This document shows positions 17,857-27,105 of a DNA stretch of 64,000 bases, piece by piece; the first letter of the stretch is position 1; each line of letters opens with the position of its first letter. A program made the position numbers and the translations under genes. The notes under the pieces were generated by a model that was not told where the DNA came from, did not search any database, and was given only the letters and a program-made list of their open reading frames with translations. Source of the stretch: Maribacter sp. Lineage in GTDB: Bacteria > Bacteroidota > Bacteroidia > Flavobacteriales > Flavobacteriaceae. The stretch is taken from assembly GCA_024643345.1 (NCBI GenBank), contig JAHENB010000063.1, forward strand, positions 1 through 64,000. Reading direction: 5' to 3'.

Positions 17857-18263
17857 TTTTCAATAAGAATCCAAATGCTGGGATTATAGAATGATGGCCG
17901 AAAAATTCATGTTGTAAAGGACTGAAAAACAAGAAAATAAATTTCTTTCAATCGAATGATGATGATTTTTTATATCGAAACAATTTATTTCTACACGACT
18001 AACTTTAGCAACAATTTAACAATATAAGTCCAAATATGATCGATTAATGGCGCTTTTTTTAGACAAAATGATATCCCACCTTCATGATTGCTTTATTGGG
18101 AATTCGATTGGTCCTTAATCCGCCGTGAAATTATTCTGATCCATTCCGTGTTGCCGCCCCCCCTTTCACAATACCGGGTTAAAAATTAAAAAATGCTGTG
18201 TGCTTTTCCAAAAACACAGTAATTTAACTCGATATTCCACATTACATACACGATTCAACAACA

Positions 18264-20051
18264 ATGCCCCAGGTATCCATTGAAATTCAATTAAGCACCT
18301 TGCCCAATAATCCGGGGGTATACCAATTTTACGATGCCGACGAGAAGATCCTTTATGTGGGCAAGGCGAAGAACCTCAAAAAAAGGGTAGCTTCCTATTT
18401 TGGCAAAAACCATGAGTACGGGAAGACCCGGGTCATGGTCAAAAAGATCAGGCACATCAAACATATTGTGGTGCCAACCGAGTCTGATGCACTTTTGTTG
18501 GAAAACAATTTGATCAAGGAATATCGGCCAAGGTATAACGTATTGCTAAAGGATGACAAGACGTATCCATGGATATGCATCAAGAAAGAGCGGTTCCCCA
18601 GAATATTCCCGACCAGAAAGTTGATCAAGGACGGCTCGGAATACTATGGTCCCTATACAAGTATGAAGACGGTTCGCACATTACTCGACCTTGTAAAAGG
18701 CGTATATCCCTTAAGAACCTGCAACTATGATCTGTCACAAGAAAAAATTGCGGCCGGTAAATACAAGGCTTGCCTGGAATTTCATCTGGGAAATTGCAAA
18801 GCACCCTGCGAAGGGCTCCAAAATGCTGAAGAGTACCATAGACAAATAGAGGATATAAGGGAAATCATCAAGGGTAATTTTAAAACGTCCTTGCAATATT
18901 TCAAACATCAGATGAAGGCCCTTGCGGTGGATATGCAGTTCGAGGAGGCACAACGAATCAAAGATAAAATTATGGTGCTTGAGAACTATCAGGTAAAATC
19001 GACCATCGTGAACCCGAAAATCAACAATGTCGACGTTTTTACCATTATTTCCGATGAGGCCTATGCCTATGTCAATTTTTTGCAGTTGTCGCACGGTTCG
19101 ATCTATCGTTCCAATACCATGGAAATCAAGAAAAAATTGGACGAGTCCGATGAAGAATTGCTGCAACTGGCCATTGTGGAGATCCGGCAACGGTTCGAAT
19201 CACAATCCAAGGAGCTATACCTGCCTTTCCCCTTAGAGGTTGGACCCGATTTAAAGGTCACCGTTCCTCAGTTGGGCGATAAAAAGAAAATTATGGAGTT
19301 CAGCGAGCGCAATGCGAAATTCTTCAGGCAGGAGAAATTCAAGCAGATCAAGATCATTGATCCCGATAGGCACGCCAATCGAATCATGGCCCAAATGAAA
19401 TCAGATTTAAGGTTGCCTGCATTGCCGAGGCATATCGAATGCTTCGATAACAGCAACATACAGGGCAGTCATCCCGTAGCGGCCTGCGTGGTCTTCAAGG
19501 ATGGCAAGCCCTCCAAAAAAGACTATCGCCACTTCAATATCAAAACCGTGGAAGGGCCCGATGACTTTGCATCTATGGAGGAAGTTGTGTCCCGCAGGTA
19601 TAAAAGATTATTGGAAGAAGGGGAGCCACTGCCACAGTTGATCATCATCGATGGGGGTAAGGGGCAACTATCGTCGGCGGTGAAAAGTCTCGATTTTTTA
19701 GGACTCCGTGGAATAATAGCGGTCATTGGCATTGCAAAGCGGTTGGAAGAGATCTTTTTTCCGGAAGATCCAATTCCCCTTTATTTGGACAAGAAATCGG
19801 AGAGTCTCAAATTGATCCAACAACTTCGGAACGAGGCCCATCGATTCGGGATAAGCCACCATCGCAACAAACGCAGTAAAGCGGCCATTAATTCTGAGTT
19901 GGAAGGCATTTCGGGCATTGGCGGTAAAACCGCACAGGAGCTGCTCAAAAACTATAAATCGGTAAAGCGTATAAAAGAGGCTTCAATGGAAAGTCTGGCG
20001 AAAACGGTAGGGATGGCCAAGGCAAAAAAAATTTATGAAACATTCCATTAA
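18264..20051 (+). CDS. uvrC: Excinuclease ABC subunit C
   Basis: A 595-residue nucleotide-excision-repair nuclease that makes both incisions around a lesion with UvrB. Domains in order: GIY-YIG nuclease (from NNPGVYQFYD through ILYVGKAKNLKKRVASYF), a Cys-bearing linker (CNYD, CLEFHLGNCKAPCEG), the UVR motif that contacts UvrB (around 205-240), the RNase H-like nuclease (CFDNSNIQGSHPVAACVVF; IIIDGGKGQL), and the C-terminal double helix-hairpin-helix (GISGIGGKTAQELLKNY; LAKTVGMAKAKKIY). Length matches the family. It is followed 21 bp later by the patatin gene and may be co-transcribed. Confidence 0.97.
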   Translation: MPQVSIEIQLSTLPNNPGVYQFYDADEKILYVGKAKNLKKRVASYFGKNHEYGKTRVMVKKIRHIKHIVVPTESDALLLENNLIKEYRPRYNVLLKDDKTYPWICIKKERFPRIFPTRKLIKDGSEYYGPYTSMKTVRTLLDLVKGVYPLRTCNYDLSQEKIAAGKYKACLEFHLGNCKAPCEGLQNAEEYHRQIEDIREIIKGNFKTSLQYFKHQMKALAVDMQFEEAQRIKDKIMVLENYQVKSTIVNPKINNVDVFTIISDEAYAYVNFLQLSHGSIYRSNTMEIKKKLDESDEELLQLAIVEIRQRFESQSKELYLPFPLEVGPDLKVTVPQLGDKKKIMEFSERNAKFFRQEKFKQIKIIDPDRHANRIMAQMKSDLRLPALPRHIECFDNSNIQGSHPVAACVVFKDGKPSKKDYRHFNIKTVEGPDDFASMEEVVSRRYKRLLEEGEPLPQLIIIDGGKGQLSSAVKSLDFLGLRGIIAVIGIAKRLEEIFFPEDPIPLYLDKKSESLKLIQQLRNEAHRFGISHHRNKRSKAAINSELEGISGIGGKTAQELLKNYKSVKRIKEASMESLAKTVGMAKAKKIYETFH

Positions 20052-20072
20052 TAATTACGACCAATAAGCCAG

Positions 20073-22340
20073 ATGAAAAAAACACTGCTTTACTTTATGA
20101 TGCTCGTATGGGGTACTTCCGCGATGGCACAGAAAGTTTCTGATGGCGAGCGGCCCAAGGTGGGCGTGGTATTGAGCGGGGGCGGCGCCAAAGGAATGGC
20201 CCATATCGGGGCTTTAAAAGTCATTGAGGAAGCCGGAATCAAAATAGACTTTATCGGGGGCACCAGTATGGGTGCTTTTGTCGGGGCCCTATATGCGTCC
20301 GGCTATTCGGCCAATCAGTTAGATTCGATCTTTCGAAGTACCAACTTTGATCAATTGATACGTGACAACTTGCCGCGGAGCGCCAAGACTTTCTATGAAA
20401 AGGACGACTCTGACCGCTACAGTCTTACCCTGCCTTTCAAGAATTTTAAGGTATCCGTGCCTCCGGCCTATTCAGGCGGGCAGAACATTTATAATGAGCT
20501 CGTAAGGGTGCTCTACCATGTAAAGGACATCGATGACTTCAACAATTTGCCCATTCCTTTTTTGTGTATTGCCACCAATGTCGAAACCGGGGAACAGGTA
20601 TTGTTGGATAAAGGATATCTTCCGGAAGCGGTAATGGCAAGTGGCACCCTGCCCTCGCTCTTCGAACCCACGAAACTGGATGGCAAAATCCTTATTGATG
20701 GCGGGGTGGTGAACAACTATCCACTTGAAGAGATTAAAAAACTTGGAGCCGATATTGTAATTGGGGTGGATGTGCAGCACGGACTTTCAGACCGGGAAGG
20801 GCTATTATCGGCCACTGAGATATTGTTGCAGATCAACAATTTCCGTACCGCCGGGGCCATGGTCGAAAAGTCGAAGCGAACCGATATCTACATCAAACCC
20901 AGTTTGGATCAATATAGCGTAATCGATTTTAACAAATATGATGAAATCATACGCTTAGGGGAGGTCGCCGCCAGGAATAAATGGGAGGAATTAAAGCAAC
21001 TTGCGGCCAGCGGTGATACAAAAAGGGTCGCCATTAAGCAAGTGGTGCCCAAAGACAGTTTAATGATCAACCGTTTGATTATCGATGGCGACCTGGAAAA
21101 CTATACCCGCGGATATATCAAAGGAAAACTTCGATTTAATCTCGAGGAGAAAACCACCTTTAAAAAACTTGACCAAGGCATCAGTAACCTATCGGCGACG
21201 GGCAATTTCAAAACCATTCACCATAAACTGACCAGTAATGGCGAAGGGGAAGACGTGACACTTGTTTTGGAGGAAAACCCCAACAAAACCTTTTTACGGC
21301 TTGGCCTCCACTATGATGACCTCTATAAAAGCGCCGCTATCGCAAACCTTACCAAGAAACGATTTCTTGTGAAAGACGATGTCGCCTCTTTCGATTTTAT
21401 CTTAGGGGATAAAATCAGGTATAACCTTCAATATTATGTAGACAAGGGTACCTATTGGAGCTACGGCCTGAATTCTAGGTACAACACCTTTGAAAATTCG
21501 ATCGATTTCGATGTGATCCGCGATAATTTTGATGTCCCGGAAGGAATAAACATCAATAACCTCAATATCGATGTGAACGATTTTACCAATCAAATATACC
21601 TGCAAACGGTATGGAAGGAAGAATTTGCCTTTACCATCGGGGCCGAGCACAAATGGCTGCGTATTAGTACCCAAACCCTGGGGGAGTTTTTGGATGAAAA
21701 TGGCCTTCCGTTACTAAGGGCCGATGAGGGGCGTACCCTCTTTGAAAAAAGCAATTATTACAGCACTTTCGGACAATTGGTCCTGGACACCTACGATGAC
21801 AGGTATTTTCCCACAAGGGGCCTCTATTTTAACGGAGATTTCCACCTTTATCTTTTATCCTCCGATTTCAATGACAACTTCAAGGAATTCTCGGTCGCTA
21901 AAGCGCGTATGGGTGGCGCCATACCGGTGTTCAAAAACTTATCGTTGAATTTGGAAACTGAAGGGGGCTTTAAATTGGGCACCTCCAATGTGACGTCATT
22001 CGACTTTGTTTTGGGCGGCTATGGTACCGACCTGATCAATAACTTTGTTCCTTTCTTGGGCTATGATTTTTTAAGTTTGCCGGGCAACAGCTATGTCAAG
22101 GCGTTTGGGCGGTTAGACTTCGAATTTGCCAGAAATAACCATTTGCTGTTTTCGGCCAATTTTGCCAATGTTGAGGATGATATTTTTAGAACGGGCGAAT
22201 GGTTTACCGAGCCCAACTACTCTGGATATGGACTTGGGTATGGTTGGGAATCTTTTTTAGGGCCGGTTCAGGTGATGTATACTTGGAGTCCTGAAGGGAA
22301 GAACGATCAACTTTTCTTCAGTATTGGGTATTGGTTTTGA
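20073..22340 (+). CDS. Patatin-like phospholipase with POTRA and outer-membrane barrel (type Vd-like)
   Basis: A 755-residue exported protein. Signal peptide (MKKTLLYFMMLVWGTSAMAQ); patatin domain with oxyanion loop GGGAKG (36-41), nucleophile Ser65 in GTSMG, and the catalytic Asp in IDGGVVNNYP near residue 209; a single POTRA-like segment (about 330-400, around LIIDGDLENYTRGYIKGKLRF); then a 16-strand-type Omp85/BamA-like barrel ending in FFSIGYWF with a terminal aromatic. This is the PlpD-like (type Vd) layout in which the lipase is carried to the periplasmic face or surface by its own barrel. The catalytic Ser-Asp dyad is complete, so lipid hydrolase activity is likely. Substrate unknown. 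Confidence 0.92.
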   Translation: MKKTLLYFMMLVWGTSAMAQKVSDGERPKVGVVLSGGGAKGMAHIGALKVIEEAGIKIDFIGGTSMGAFVGALYASGYSANQLDSIFRSTNFDQLIRDNLPRSAKTFYEKDDSDRYSLTLPFKNFKVSVPPAYSGGQNIYNELVRVLYHVKDIDDFNNLPIPFLCIATNVETGEQVLLDKGYLPEAVMASGTLPSLFEPTKLDGKILIDGGVVNNYPLEEIKKLGADIVIGVDVQHGLSDREGLLSATEILLQINNFRTAGAMVEKSKRTDIYIKPSLDQYSVIDFNKYDEIIRLGEVAARNKWEELKQLAASGDTKRVAIKQVVPKDSLMINRLIIDGDLENYTRGYIKGKLRFNLEEKTTFKKLDQGISNLSATGNFKTIHHKLTSNGEGEDVTLVLEENPNKTFLRLGLHYDDLYKSAAIANLTKKRFLVKDDVASFDFILGDKIRYNLQYYVDKGTYWSYGLNSRYNTFENSIDFDVIRDNFDVPEGININNLNIDVNDFTNQIYLQTVWKEEFAFTIGAEHKWLRISTQTLGEFLDENGLPLLRADEGRTLFEKSNYYSTFGQLVLDTYDDRYFPTRGLYFNGDFHLYLLSSDFNDNFKEFSVAKARMGGAIPVFKNLSLNLETEGGFKLGTSNVTSFDFVLGGYGTDLINNFVPFLGYDFLSLPGNSYVKAFGRLDFEFARNNHLLFSANFANVEDDIFRTGEWFTEPNYSGYGLGYGWESFLGPVQVMYTWSPEGKNDQLFFSIGYWF

Positions 22341-22537
22341 GTACCTTGTCGCCATTTTATCCTCTATTTTTACGATCTTTGTTAGGAAATGCTAGCCTCA
22401 AGAATTGATATTACGCCCCATCTAAGGGCCATGTGGTAAGGTATGCCAAGGTGCTGTTGGTATTTGCCATATGTTTTCGCATGCAGGTATTGCCAAGATA
22501 AAATACAATTTATTCAACTTCATTTAAAAAATCGATC

Positions 22538-23680
22538 ATGTCAACCTTAGATAAAACTTCATTACATCTGCCCATTGAAAACCCTGAAGCGGAAGATTTT
22601 CTGCCTTTGCTCGGCACCGATCATGTAGAACTTTATGTGGGCAATGCGAAACAGGCCGCCCATTACTATATGGCAGCCTGGGGGTTTCAACCGCTGGCCT
22701 ATGCCGGTTTGGAGACCGGGTTAAAAGACAAGGTATCTTACGTCTTGCAGCAGGGCAAAATACGTTTGGTACTCACTTCGCCTTTAAAATCAGGGGGAGA
22801 AATCAATAAACATATCGACGCCCATGGAGATGGCGTAAAAGCGATAGCCCTATGGGTCGATGATGCGGTTAAAAGCTACGAAGAGACCACAAAACGGGGC
22901 GCTGAAAGTTATTTTTCGCCAAAGACCTTGCGGGATGAGCAGGGCGAAGTGGTACTTTCAGGTATTCATACCTATGGTGAAACCGTCCATATTTTTGTGC
23001 AACGGGATAAATACAAAGGCGTTTTTATGCCGGGGTACAGAAAATGGGATCCCTTTTACAGGCCCAAAGACATTGGCCTGAAGTACGTAGACCATATGGT
23101 TGGCAATGTAGGATGGAACGAGATGAACAAATGGTGCGAGTTCTATGCAAAAGTGATGGGTTTTGCCCAGTTGGTCTCTTTTGACGATAAAGACATTTCC
23201 ACTGAATATACCGCTTTGATGAGCAAGGTAATGAGCAACGGGAACGGCCGTATTAAGTTTCCCATCAACGAACCCGCGGAAGGCCGAAAAAAATCCCAGA
23301 TCGAGGAGTACATCGATTTCTATAACGGAGCAGGGGTGCAACATATGGCTTTGGCCACGGACAACATCATCGAGACCGTAACCGCCCTGAAACATAGGGG
23401 GGTCGAATTCTTGACCGTACCGGCCGTATATTATGAAGAAGTGCTCGATAGGGTTGGTGAAATCGACGAAGACTTGGCCCCTTTGAGGGAACTGGGCATT
23501 CTGATCGATAGGGACGATGAAGGCTATCTCTTACAAATATTCACCAAACCGATTCTGGACCGCCCCACGATGTTCATAGAAATCATTCAGCGCAAAGGGG
23601 CCAAGTCTTTTGGAAAGGGAAATTTCAAAGCCCTTTTTGAATCAATTGAACGGGAGCAAGCGTCCCGGGGCACGCTTTGA
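22538..23680 (+). CDS. hppD: 4-hydroxyphenylpyruvate dioxygenase
   Basis: A 380-residue cytoplasmic Fe(II) enzyme converting 4-hydroxyphenylpyruvate to homogentisate in tyrosine degradation. Two vicinal-oxygen-chelate domains are visible; the iron ligands in the second are His186 (VDHMVGNV), His269 (VQHMALAT) and Glu348 (FIEIIQRKG). The C-terminal FGKGNFKALFESIEREQ is the lid helix of the family. The downstream homogentisate enzymes are not adjacent, but tryptophan 2,3-dioxygenase lies 1.2 kb further on, so the region carries two separate aromatic amino acid oxygenases. Followed by a spacer holding the putative structured RNA. Confidence 0.96.
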   Translation: MSTLDKTSLHLPIENPEAEDFLPLLGTDHVELYVGNAKQAAHYYMAAWGFQPLAYAGLETGLKDKVSYVLQQGKIRLVLTSPLKSGGEINKHIDAHGDGVKAIALWVDDAVKSYEETTKRGAESYFSPKTLRDEQGEVVLSGIHTYGETVHIFVQRDKYKGVFMPGYRKWDPFYRPKDIGLKYVDHMVGNVGWNEMNKWCEFYAKVMGFAQLVSFDDKDISTEYTALMSKVMSNGNGRIKFPINEPAEGRKKSQIEEYIDFYNGAGVQHMALATDNIIETVTALKHRGVEFLTVPAVYYEEVLDRVGEIDEDLAPLRELGILIDRDDEGYLLQIFTKPILDRPTMFIEIIQRKGAKSFGKGNFKALFESIEREQASRGTL

Positions 23681-23795
23681 TCGTGAAATGCGTTTTTCAG
23701 GCATCGGTTGGGAACCATGGGCCTCCGATTGAACACTAAAATGGCCCCCCAATGATAATTCTGTGTTAATTCAAAAGTTAAAGTAAGTTAAAAGG

Positions 23796-23827
23796 GTTTA
23801 CAACCTAACAATCATGTATTAAATTTG
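23796..23827 (+). promoter_or_regulatory. Promoter in the hppD downstream spacer
   Basis: TTTA at 23797-23800 (one mismatch to TTTG), 19 bp spacer, TAAATTTG at 23820-23827, a perfect -7 element. The predicted start at about 23833 coincides with the first base of a hairpin. Confidence 0.65.
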
Positions 23828-23832
23828 TACTC

Positions 23833-23934
23833 GTAAGGGGTGGTTCCCTTACAACTTTAAGTATTGGTTTTTCATAATTTAAAGTTTGGTTGGTTATTTA
23901 GGAAAAGCTCTGATGTCACATCAGGGCTTTTTTT
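23833..23934 (+). ncRNA. Putative structured small RNA (about 100 nt)
   Basis: Between the promoter element at 23820-23827 and a strong terminator lies a compact transcript with three stems: hairpin 1, GTAAGGG/CCCTTAC (23833-23839 with 23846-23852, 6-nt loop); hairpin 2, AACTTTAA/TTAAAGTT (23853-23860 with 23879-23886, 18-nt loop) starting directly after hairpin 1; and the terminator hairpin (23903-23931). No reading frame of note occurs within it. It stands alone between hppD and the next gene, which has its own promoter, so it looks like an independent RNA rather than a leader. I cannot assign it to a known family; a flavobacterial RNA motif or a 3'-UTR-derived RNA are alternatives. Confidence 0.55.
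23903..23934 (+). terminator. Strong terminator ending the putative small RNA
   Basis: A 13-bp stem with one G:T pair (23903-23915 with 23919-23931; core CTGATG/CATCAG, 3-nt loop) runs into a tract of Ts to 23934. Flanking A and T runs make it potentially bidirectional. Confidence 0.85.
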
Positions 23935-23999
23935 ATGGTCCCAATTTGAGGGGCACAATAGTTTGGAATAAAATTTGTTTTATAACTGTTAAGTTAAAC

Positions 24000-24028
24000 T
24001 TGGAGTATTGACTCTTTTACTAATTTTG
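24000..24028 (+). promoter_or_regulatory. Promoter of the DUF3108-kynA-M23-pgi operon
   Basis: TTG at 24000-24002, 18 bp spacer, TAATTTTG at 24021-24028. The predicted start near 24034 is 11 nt before the first ATG of the operon. Confidence 0.65.
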
Positions 24029-24044
24029 ACTTGAATTTTTAGTT

Positions 24045-24836
24045 ATGGGAAAATGGTTTGCATTGCTGTTCATCATCGGGAGCCAGTTGTTAGTTGCCCA
24101 AAATGGCGTATCAGCAAAAGAATCGGCATTTAAACCAGGGGAATGGTTGAAGTTCAGGATGCATTATGGTCTTTTGAATGCCAGTTATGCCACTTTGCAC
24201 GTGAAAACCGATGTAATAGGTAAGGTTCCCGTGTACCATGTGGTGGGAAAGGGCAGAACGACCGGTTTTGCGAGTATCTTTTTTAATGTTGACGACACCT
24301 ATGAAAGCTATTTCGATCAAAAGAATGGGAAACCTTATCGGTTTATAAGAAAGATTGATGAGGGGGGCTATACCAAAGATGTCGAAATAAATTTTGACCA
24401 TATCAATGATAAGGCGGTACTTAATGACAAGAAGAACAAGAAAAAGCATAATTTTGAACTGAAAGACAGTATCCAGGATCTTATTTCTGCTTTCTATTAT
24501 CTACGAAACCACTATGATACTTCTAAATTGGTGGAAGGGGAGTCGATAAAGCTTAAAATGCTCTATGACGATGACGGTGTATTCGACTTCAAACTCAAAT
24601 ATTTGGGAAAGGAAGTTTTAAGGACTAAATTTGGTAAAGTGGAATGCCATAAGTTCAGGCCCTATGTACAGTCGGGCAGGGTTTTTAAGGAACAAGAAAG
24701 CCTTTCTTTGTGGGTTTCCGCCGATGAGAACAGGATTCCGATTCGCATCAAGGCCGATTTGGCGGTAGGGGCCATAAAAGCAGACCTTGACGGTTACAAT
24801 GGACTTAAGCATCAGTTTAAAATAATCATGGATTAG
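24045..24836 (+). CDS. DUF3108-type periplasmic protein
   Basis: A 263-residue exported protein with a signal peptide (MGKWFALLFIIGSQLLVAQ). The body matches the DUF3108 pattern: FKPGEWLKFRMHYGLLNASYATL at the start, central KPYRFIRKIDEGG, and late KVECHKFRPYVQ and LSLWVSADENRIPIRIK strands, a mostly beta fold related to lipoprotein-carrier-like or MucB-like sheets. Function is unknown. It is the first gene of a tight operon with tryptophan 2,3-dioxygenase (7-bp gap), an M23 peptidase and pgi. Confidence 0.85.
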   Translation: MGKWFALLFIIGSQLLVAQNGVSAKESAFKPGEWLKFRMHYGLLNASYATLHVKTDVIGKVPVYHVVGKGRTTGFASIFFNVDDTYESYFDQKNGKPYRFIRKIDEGGYTKDVEINFDHINDKAVLNDKKNKKKHNFELKDSIQDLISAFYYLRNHYDTSKLVEGESIKLKMLYDDDGVFDFKLKYLGKEVLRTKFGKVECHKFRPYVQSGRVFKEQESLSLWVSADENRIPIRIKADLAVGAIKADLDGYNGLKHQFKIIMD

Positions 24837-24843
24837 CGTATAG

Positions 24844-25812
24844 ATGGACAACAAAGGGCATATCGAATCCCAAATCTCAAAACTAGAGGAAAAATACAAG
24901 GATTCCGGCCAGGACCTAAGCGCTTATCTCGACGGTCTGCTTTACCAACGCTACCTTACCTATTGGGATTACATCCATTTAGACACGCTTTTGAGCCTAC
25001 AAGTTCCCCGCACCTATTTCCCGGACGAGGAAATCTTCATCATGTACCACCAAATTACCGAGCTCTATTTTAAGCTGATATTGCACGAGCAAAAGCAGAT
25101 CGTTGACGATAAATCACAAAACATCGATTTTTTCCTTGAAAAGGCCAGAAGGATCAACAGCTATTACGAAGCCTTGATCTCCTCCTTTAGCATTATGATC
25201 AAGGGAATGGAACGGGAACAATTTCTGAAATACAGAATGGCCCTATTGCCCGCTAGTGGATTTCAATCGGCACAGTACAGGATGATCGAAATTTATGCCA
25301 CCCCACTTCAAAATCTGGTCCATCATAGTGATAGGAGCCATTTTTCCCATGTGAATACGATCGAGGAGCTTTACGAAAACATCTATTGGAAAAAAGGGGC
25401 CACCGATTTGGCAACGGGCGAAAAGACCTTAACGCTCAAACAATTCGAATATCGTTATACCCCCCGTTTGATACGTATTGCCAAACAGCTCAAAGGGAAT
25501 ACTATTTATGAAAAATACCTGCAATTGCCTAAGGACAAACAGGATAATAAAGCCTTGATCGCGGCGTTAAAGAGATTAGACCTGAACGCGAACGTGAACT
25601 GGCCATTGATGCACATGGGTTCCGCACATCGCTATTTGGGGAAGGGGCAGGAGGAAATAAATGCAACGGGAGGCACAAATTGGAAAGAATACCTGCCGCC
25701 AAGTTTTCAAAAAGTGATTTTTTTTCCTAAACTTTACACCAAACAAGCGTTAAATAATTGGGGAAAACAATGGGTAGACCATATCTTTAACCCGGAAAAA
25801 AGAATAAAATAA
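24844..25812 (+). CDS. kynA: Tryptophan 2,3-dioxygenase family protein
   Basis: A 322-residue heme dioxygenase opening the kynurenine pathway (L-tryptophan to N-formylkynurenine). Recognisable blocks: RYLTYWDYIHLDTLL, then EEIFIMYHQITELYFKLILHE (about 66-86), the substrate-site block SGFQSAQYRMIEIY, and the C-terminal HRYLGKG followed by TGGTNWKEYLPP, whose Thr/Gly loop closes over substrate. The protein is slightly longer than the bacterial TDO average of about 280, mainly through an insert before residue 190, as in other Bacteroidota. Other kynurenine-pathway genes are not adjacent. It lies in an operon, 2 bp before the peptidase gene. Confidence 0.9.
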   Translation: MDNKGHIESQISKLEEKYKDSGQDLSAYLDGLLYQRYLTYWDYIHLDTLLSLQVPRTYFPDEEIFIMYHQITELYFKLILHEQKQIVDDKSQNIDFFLEKARRINSYYEALISSFSIMIKGMEREQFLKYRMALLPASGFQSAQYRMIEIYATPLQNLVHHSDRSHFSHVNTIEELYENIYWKKGATDLATGEKTLTLKQFEYRYTPRLIRIAKQLKGNTIYEKYLQLPKDKQDNKALIAALKRLDLNANVNWPLMHMGSAHRYLGKGQEEINATGGTNWKEYLPPSFQKVIFFPKLYTKQALNNWGKQWVDHIFNPEKRIK

Positions 25813-25814
25813 CA

Positions 25815-27104
25815 ATGAATAAATACTGGGGCATAATAGTATTTGTGGCAATTTTCTTGGCCTGTAAAGAAGAGCGACCTCTAGAAACCGATTCCGAAGC
25901 CGATAAGACCATAGCTATGGTTGAAAAGCCTGAGCTCATTCAATTCGGGTTTAACCTGAATGACTTCAAGGTTAAAATGGATACCGTGAAACGGGGAGAC
26001 AGTTTCGGACAACTTATGCTGGAGAACAAGGTCGAATACCCTAAGATTGCCAAAATTTCACAAGACTACAAAGATACCTTTGATGTCCGGAGAATAAGGG
26101 TTGGAAAACCCTATATGATCTTACAATCAAAAGATACATCCGAAACCGCCCAAGTCTTCATTTATGAGAACGATGCCATCAATTATACTGTGGTCGACTT
26201 TCGCGACAGTGCAGTGGCCTATAGAAACCAAAAAGCGGTAAAATTTGTGGAACGCGAGGCCTCTGGTGTAATAGAAACCTCATTGTCCGAAGCCATCCTC
26301 GATCAGGGCATCGACTACAATGTTACCAATAACCTCTCCGAAATATATGCCTGGACCATCGATTTCTTCAGGCTCCAAAAAGGCGACAAGTTTAAGGTGA
26401 TCTACAAAGAAAAATATATCAACGATACCGTTTATGCCGGTGCCGAACCCATTGAAGCGGCCTATTTTGAGCATAACGGAAGGCCTATTTATGCCTTTGC
26501 CTATGAAAATGATACACTCAAAGGACTGATGGATTATTTTGACGAGGAGGCCAATAATTTAAGAAGAACCTTCTTAAGGGCCCCGGTACAGTTCAGCAAG
26601 GTGAGGATCTCCTCGAGATATAACCTAAAAAGAAGAATCCGATTTTATGGTAACAAGGTAAGGCCCCACAAAGGTACCGATTATGCAGCCCCATTGGGAA
26701 CGCCCATCATTGCGACCGCCGACGGTACCGTAATCGAATCTACCCGAAAAGGCGGGAACGGCAAGTATGTGAAGATCAGGCATAATGGCACTTATGACAC
26801 CCAATACCTCCACATGAAAAAGCAAAACGTGAGAAAGGGCCAATTCGTGCGACAGGGCGATGTTATCGGTTGGATCGGGATGACGGGCAATACCAGTGGC
26901 CCGCATGTGTGTTATCGCTTTTGGAGAAATGGAAGACAGGTAGACCCCCTTCGGGAACAGCTCCCCATGGCCGAACCTTTGGCAGAATCACTTAGGCCCG
27001 ATTATTTTACGTTTATAGACCCCATGAAGGTACAATTGGATTGTATTGAACTGCCCGAAGCACCACTGAAGCAACACGAAGAATTACTAACCATGAACCA
27101 ATAA
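25815..27104 (+). CDS. M23 (LytM-type) peptidase lipoprotein with altered zinc site
   Basis: A 429-residue lipoprotein (signal [17 protein letters not shown], lipidated Cys17). An N-terminal LysM/OapA-like region ([13 protein letters not shown]) is followed by the LytM beta-barrel from about residue 275. The first zinc motif HxxxD is intact (His285, Asp289 in [11 protein letters not shown]), and YLHMKK is present. The second motif reads GPHVCYRFW: the catalytic-side His364 is kept, but the residue at the second His of HxH is Cys366. The enzyme would either bind zinc through a Cys or be an inactive amidase-activator type. Expected site of action is peptidoglycan. In an operon with kynA and pgi (1 bp before pgi). 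Confidence 0.9.
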   Translation: MNKYWGIIVFVAIFLACKEERPLETDSEADKTIAMVEKPELIQFGFNLNDFKVKMDTVKRGDSFGQLMLENKVEYPKIAKISQDYKDTFDVRRIRVGKPYMILQSKDTSETAQVFIYENDAINYTVVDFRDSAVAYRNQKAVKFVEREASGVIETSLSEAILDQGIDYNVTNNLSEIYAWTIDFFRLQKGDKFKVIYKEKYINDTVYAGAEPIEAAYFEHNGRPIYAFAYENDTLKGLMDYFDEEANNLRRTFLRAPVQFSKVRISSRYNLKRRIRFYGNKVRPHKGTDYAAPLGTPIIATADGTVIESTRKGGNGKYVKIRHNGTYDTQYLHMKKQNVRKGQFVRQGDVIGWIGMTGNTSGPHVCYRFWRNGRQVDPLREQLPMAEPLAESLRPDYFTFIDPMKVQLDCIELPEAPLKQHEELLTMNQ

Positions 27105-27105
27105 G

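Larger units (their letters stand above)
17605..18263. other. Long AT-rich spacer between the cyclo-ligase gene and uvrC
   Basis: This 659-bp divergent spacer is AT-rich. It holds a possible tiny minus-strand gene (17677-17763) with a promoter element upstream, and an inverted repeat before uvrC (CTGTGT 18196-18201 with ACACAG 18214-18219). I find no tRNA, no other credible reading frame, and no clear TAnnTTTG element for uvrC. Confidence 0.6.

Noticed and set aside
18196-18219. CTGTGT/ACACAG inverted repeat upstream of uvrC as a LexA-type operator
   Set aside because: The half-sites are separated by 12 nt and do not match a known SOS box; it could equally be a weak hairpin.
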